A DNA stretch of 14,676 bases from RGIG1995 sp045652425 (lineage in GTDB: Bacteria > Bacillota > Clostridia > Oscillospirales > CAG-272). Positions within the stretch are counted from its first letter, which is position 1; every line of letters starts with the position of its first letter. The position numbers and the translations under genes are program-made. The stretch lies in contig JAZRUG010000025.1 in the NCBI GenBank assembly GCA_045652425.1, positions 1 to 14,676 of the forward strand, in the 5' to 3' direction. A model generated the notes under the pieces. It made no database searches, was not told the origin of the DNA, and saw nothing but the letters and a program-made list of their open reading frames with translations. Shown in pieces: positions 13,870 through 14,676 of the stretch.

Positions 13870-14511
13870 ATGGTGCTTAAACCCAAAGAATCTATAGTAA
13901 GCTACAGATGTCCAAAATGCGGAACTACCGTAATGAGTATGATAGGTACGTTTGCATTAAGCGGCGACCTCATAAAATTAAAATGCAGCTGCGGCGAAAG
14001 TGAGCTTACGATTGCTTACACAAAAGACAATAAAATAAGACTCACGGTTCCCTGCCTTGCTTGTGAAAACCCCCACGTTTTTCATATCAATTCGGCTACT
14101 TTTTTTGAAAAAGACTTACTTGAACTTTCTTGCAAAGTTCTTGGAATCAATATTTGCTTCATAGGAAACAAAGACAGAGTATTTGAAGCTATCGAAAAAG
14201 CAGACAAAGAATTGGCAGAGCTTATGGGAGAATATTCACTCGATGACATTGGAAGAATCGGCGGCAGTCCCGAGGGCAGTATTTCAGATGCGCAAGTATC
14301 CGACCTCGTCCGTTTTATGTTGTGCGAAATGAAAGACGAGAACACTATACAGTGCAAATGCAAGGACAACGACGGCGAATATGATTTTGAACTAAAAGGC
14401 AATAACGTTGAAATCTTTTGTACAAAATGCGGCGCATCAAAAACTCTTGAACTGAACTCCGTTCAAAAAGCCGCAGATTTCCTATATATTGACAATCTTA
14501 TTTTGGAATAG
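13870..14511 (+). CDS. Uncharacterised cysteine-rich, zinc-ribbon-like protein
   Basis: I do not recognise this 213-residue soluble protein. Cysteine pairs recur: CPKC (14-17), CSC (39-41), CLAC (62-65) followed by His69, CKC (162-164) and CTKC (184-187). CxxC with a CxC about 20 residues away occurs at both ends in mirrored order, suggesting two metal-binding beta ribbons flanking a central part with a charged helical segment (about 101-120). Short beta strands lie between the pairs. It could be a nucleic-acid or protein-binding zinc-ribbon factor, but no catalytic motif is seen. The ATG at 13870 has AAGGAG upstream with a somewhat long 11-nt spacer. It is probably co-transcribed with the membrane protein before it. 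The IS3-type element begins about 25 bp after its stop, and no terminator lies between them. Confidence 0.85.
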   Translation: MVLKPKESIVSYRCPKCGTTVMSMIGTFALSGDLIKLKCSCGESELTIAYTKDNKIRLTVPCLACENPHVFHINSATFFEKDLLELSCKVLGINICFIGNKDRVFEAIEKADKELAELMGEYSLDDIGRIGGSPEGSISDAQVSDLVRFMLCEMKDENTIQCKCKDNDGEYDFELKGNNVEIFCTKCGASKTLELNSVQKAADFLYIDNLILE

Positions 14512-14536
14512 GATTTTAAAAGTGTTGAACTATATT

Positions 14537-14676
14537 GTGGACTGCACCAATTTATGCAGACAGCACAAAAAGGACCTATATGGTAGATTGAATTAAATTT
14601 TAAGCAATGAACTGACATCGTTTTTCAAATGGTGTCAGTTTTGTTTTTAGTTGGATACGTTGGTGGTTGTAGAAGT
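14537..14676 (-). mobile_element. Right end of an IS3-family insertion sequence, cut by the window edge
   Basis: From about 14536-14538 the plus strand reads TGTGGACTGCACC, which resembles the terminal inverted repeats of IS3/IS150-group elements. About 60 bp further in, a minus-strand reading frame encodes the characteristic C-terminus of an IS3 transposase. The exact terminal base and any target-site duplication cannot be determined because the other end is outside the window. Confidence 0.8.
14600..14676 (-). CDS. IS3-family transposase OrfB, C-terminal fragment (runs off the right edge)
   Basis: Translating the minus strand from the edge to the TAA at 14600-14602 gives 24 residues beginning FYNHQRIQLK and ending KRCQFIA. 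This is the end of the rve-type integrase domain of IS3/IS150 transposases, where an (F/Y)YNxxR motif and a (T/S)PxE segment mark the C-terminus. Here TPFEK supplies the latter. The rest of the gene, including the catalytic DDE residues, lies outside the window. A hairpin-like palindrome at 14610-14640 lies within this coding sequence. Confidence 0.88.
   Translation of the reverse strand, partial: FYNHQRIQLKTKLTPFEKRCQFIA

Noticed and set aside
14610..14648. Hairpin with a T run that looks like a terminator after the zinc-ribbon gene
   Set aside because: It lies within the IS3 transposase coding sequence (minus strand, ending 14600) and beyond the element's end, so it is not the native terminator of the upstream operon, though it could still act on readthrough transcripts.
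1..14676. CRISPR array, defence island, prophage, toxin-antitoxin or secondary-metabolite cluster
   Set aside because: No regularly spaced repeats, nuclease or helicase genes, phage structural genes, paired small genes or biosynthetic genes were seen; all large genes have ordinary chromosomal explanations or are single uncharacterised pairs.

Overview
The window looks like a piece of a low-GC, spore-forming Clostridia-type Firmicute, possibly an uncultured gut lineage. The evidence is AT-rich sequence, strong AGGAGG-type ribosome binding sites, near-consensus sigma-A promoters (TTGAAA-17-TATAAT type), a complete sigK and a SipL-like spore-coat assembly protein. Both edges lie inside insertion sequences. 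The left edge (1-130) fits the start of an IS200/IS605-type transposase gene with its subterminal hairpin and promoter. The right edge (about 14537-14676) is the 3' end and terminal repeat of an IS3-family element. That would be expected of an assembly contig broken at repeated elements.

Layout, left to right. (1) 147-2182, minus strand: a GH109-like Gfo/Idh/MocA protein and a RimJ/RimL-type GNAT acetyltransferase, each with its own promoter. (2) 2270-4815, plus strand: proC (proline biosynthesis), then two translationally linked membrane proteins with TTG starts, one faintly SpoIIM-like and one YesL/DUF624-like, closed by a terminator. (3) 4831-5706, minus: a cupin-AraC regulator. (4) 5718-10058, minus: dxs (isoprenoid precursor synthesis), sigK (late mother-cell sigma factor) and sipL (SPOCS repeats plus LysM, spore coat anchoring). 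(5) 10107-11842, plus: a Ppx/GppA phosphatase followed after 2 bp by a SpoU/TrmH-type RNA methyltransferase. (6) 11848-12932, minus: trpS. (7) 12952-14511, plus: an unrecognised single-pass membrane protein and a cysteine-rich, zinc-ribbon-like protein, probably one operon.

Most of the window is ordinary chromosomal housekeeping and sporulation content. I see no CRISPR array, tRNA, rRNA, phage or defence system. The points most worth a second look are the sigK ribosome binding site buried in the dxs terminator hairpin (with a similar arrangement at the SpoIIM-like gene), a sigma-E-like promoter in front of sipL, the uncharacterised membrane/zinc-ribbon pair, and a SPOUT methyltransferase whose third motif lacks its usual asparagine. 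No stretch longer than about 300 bases is without a gene.
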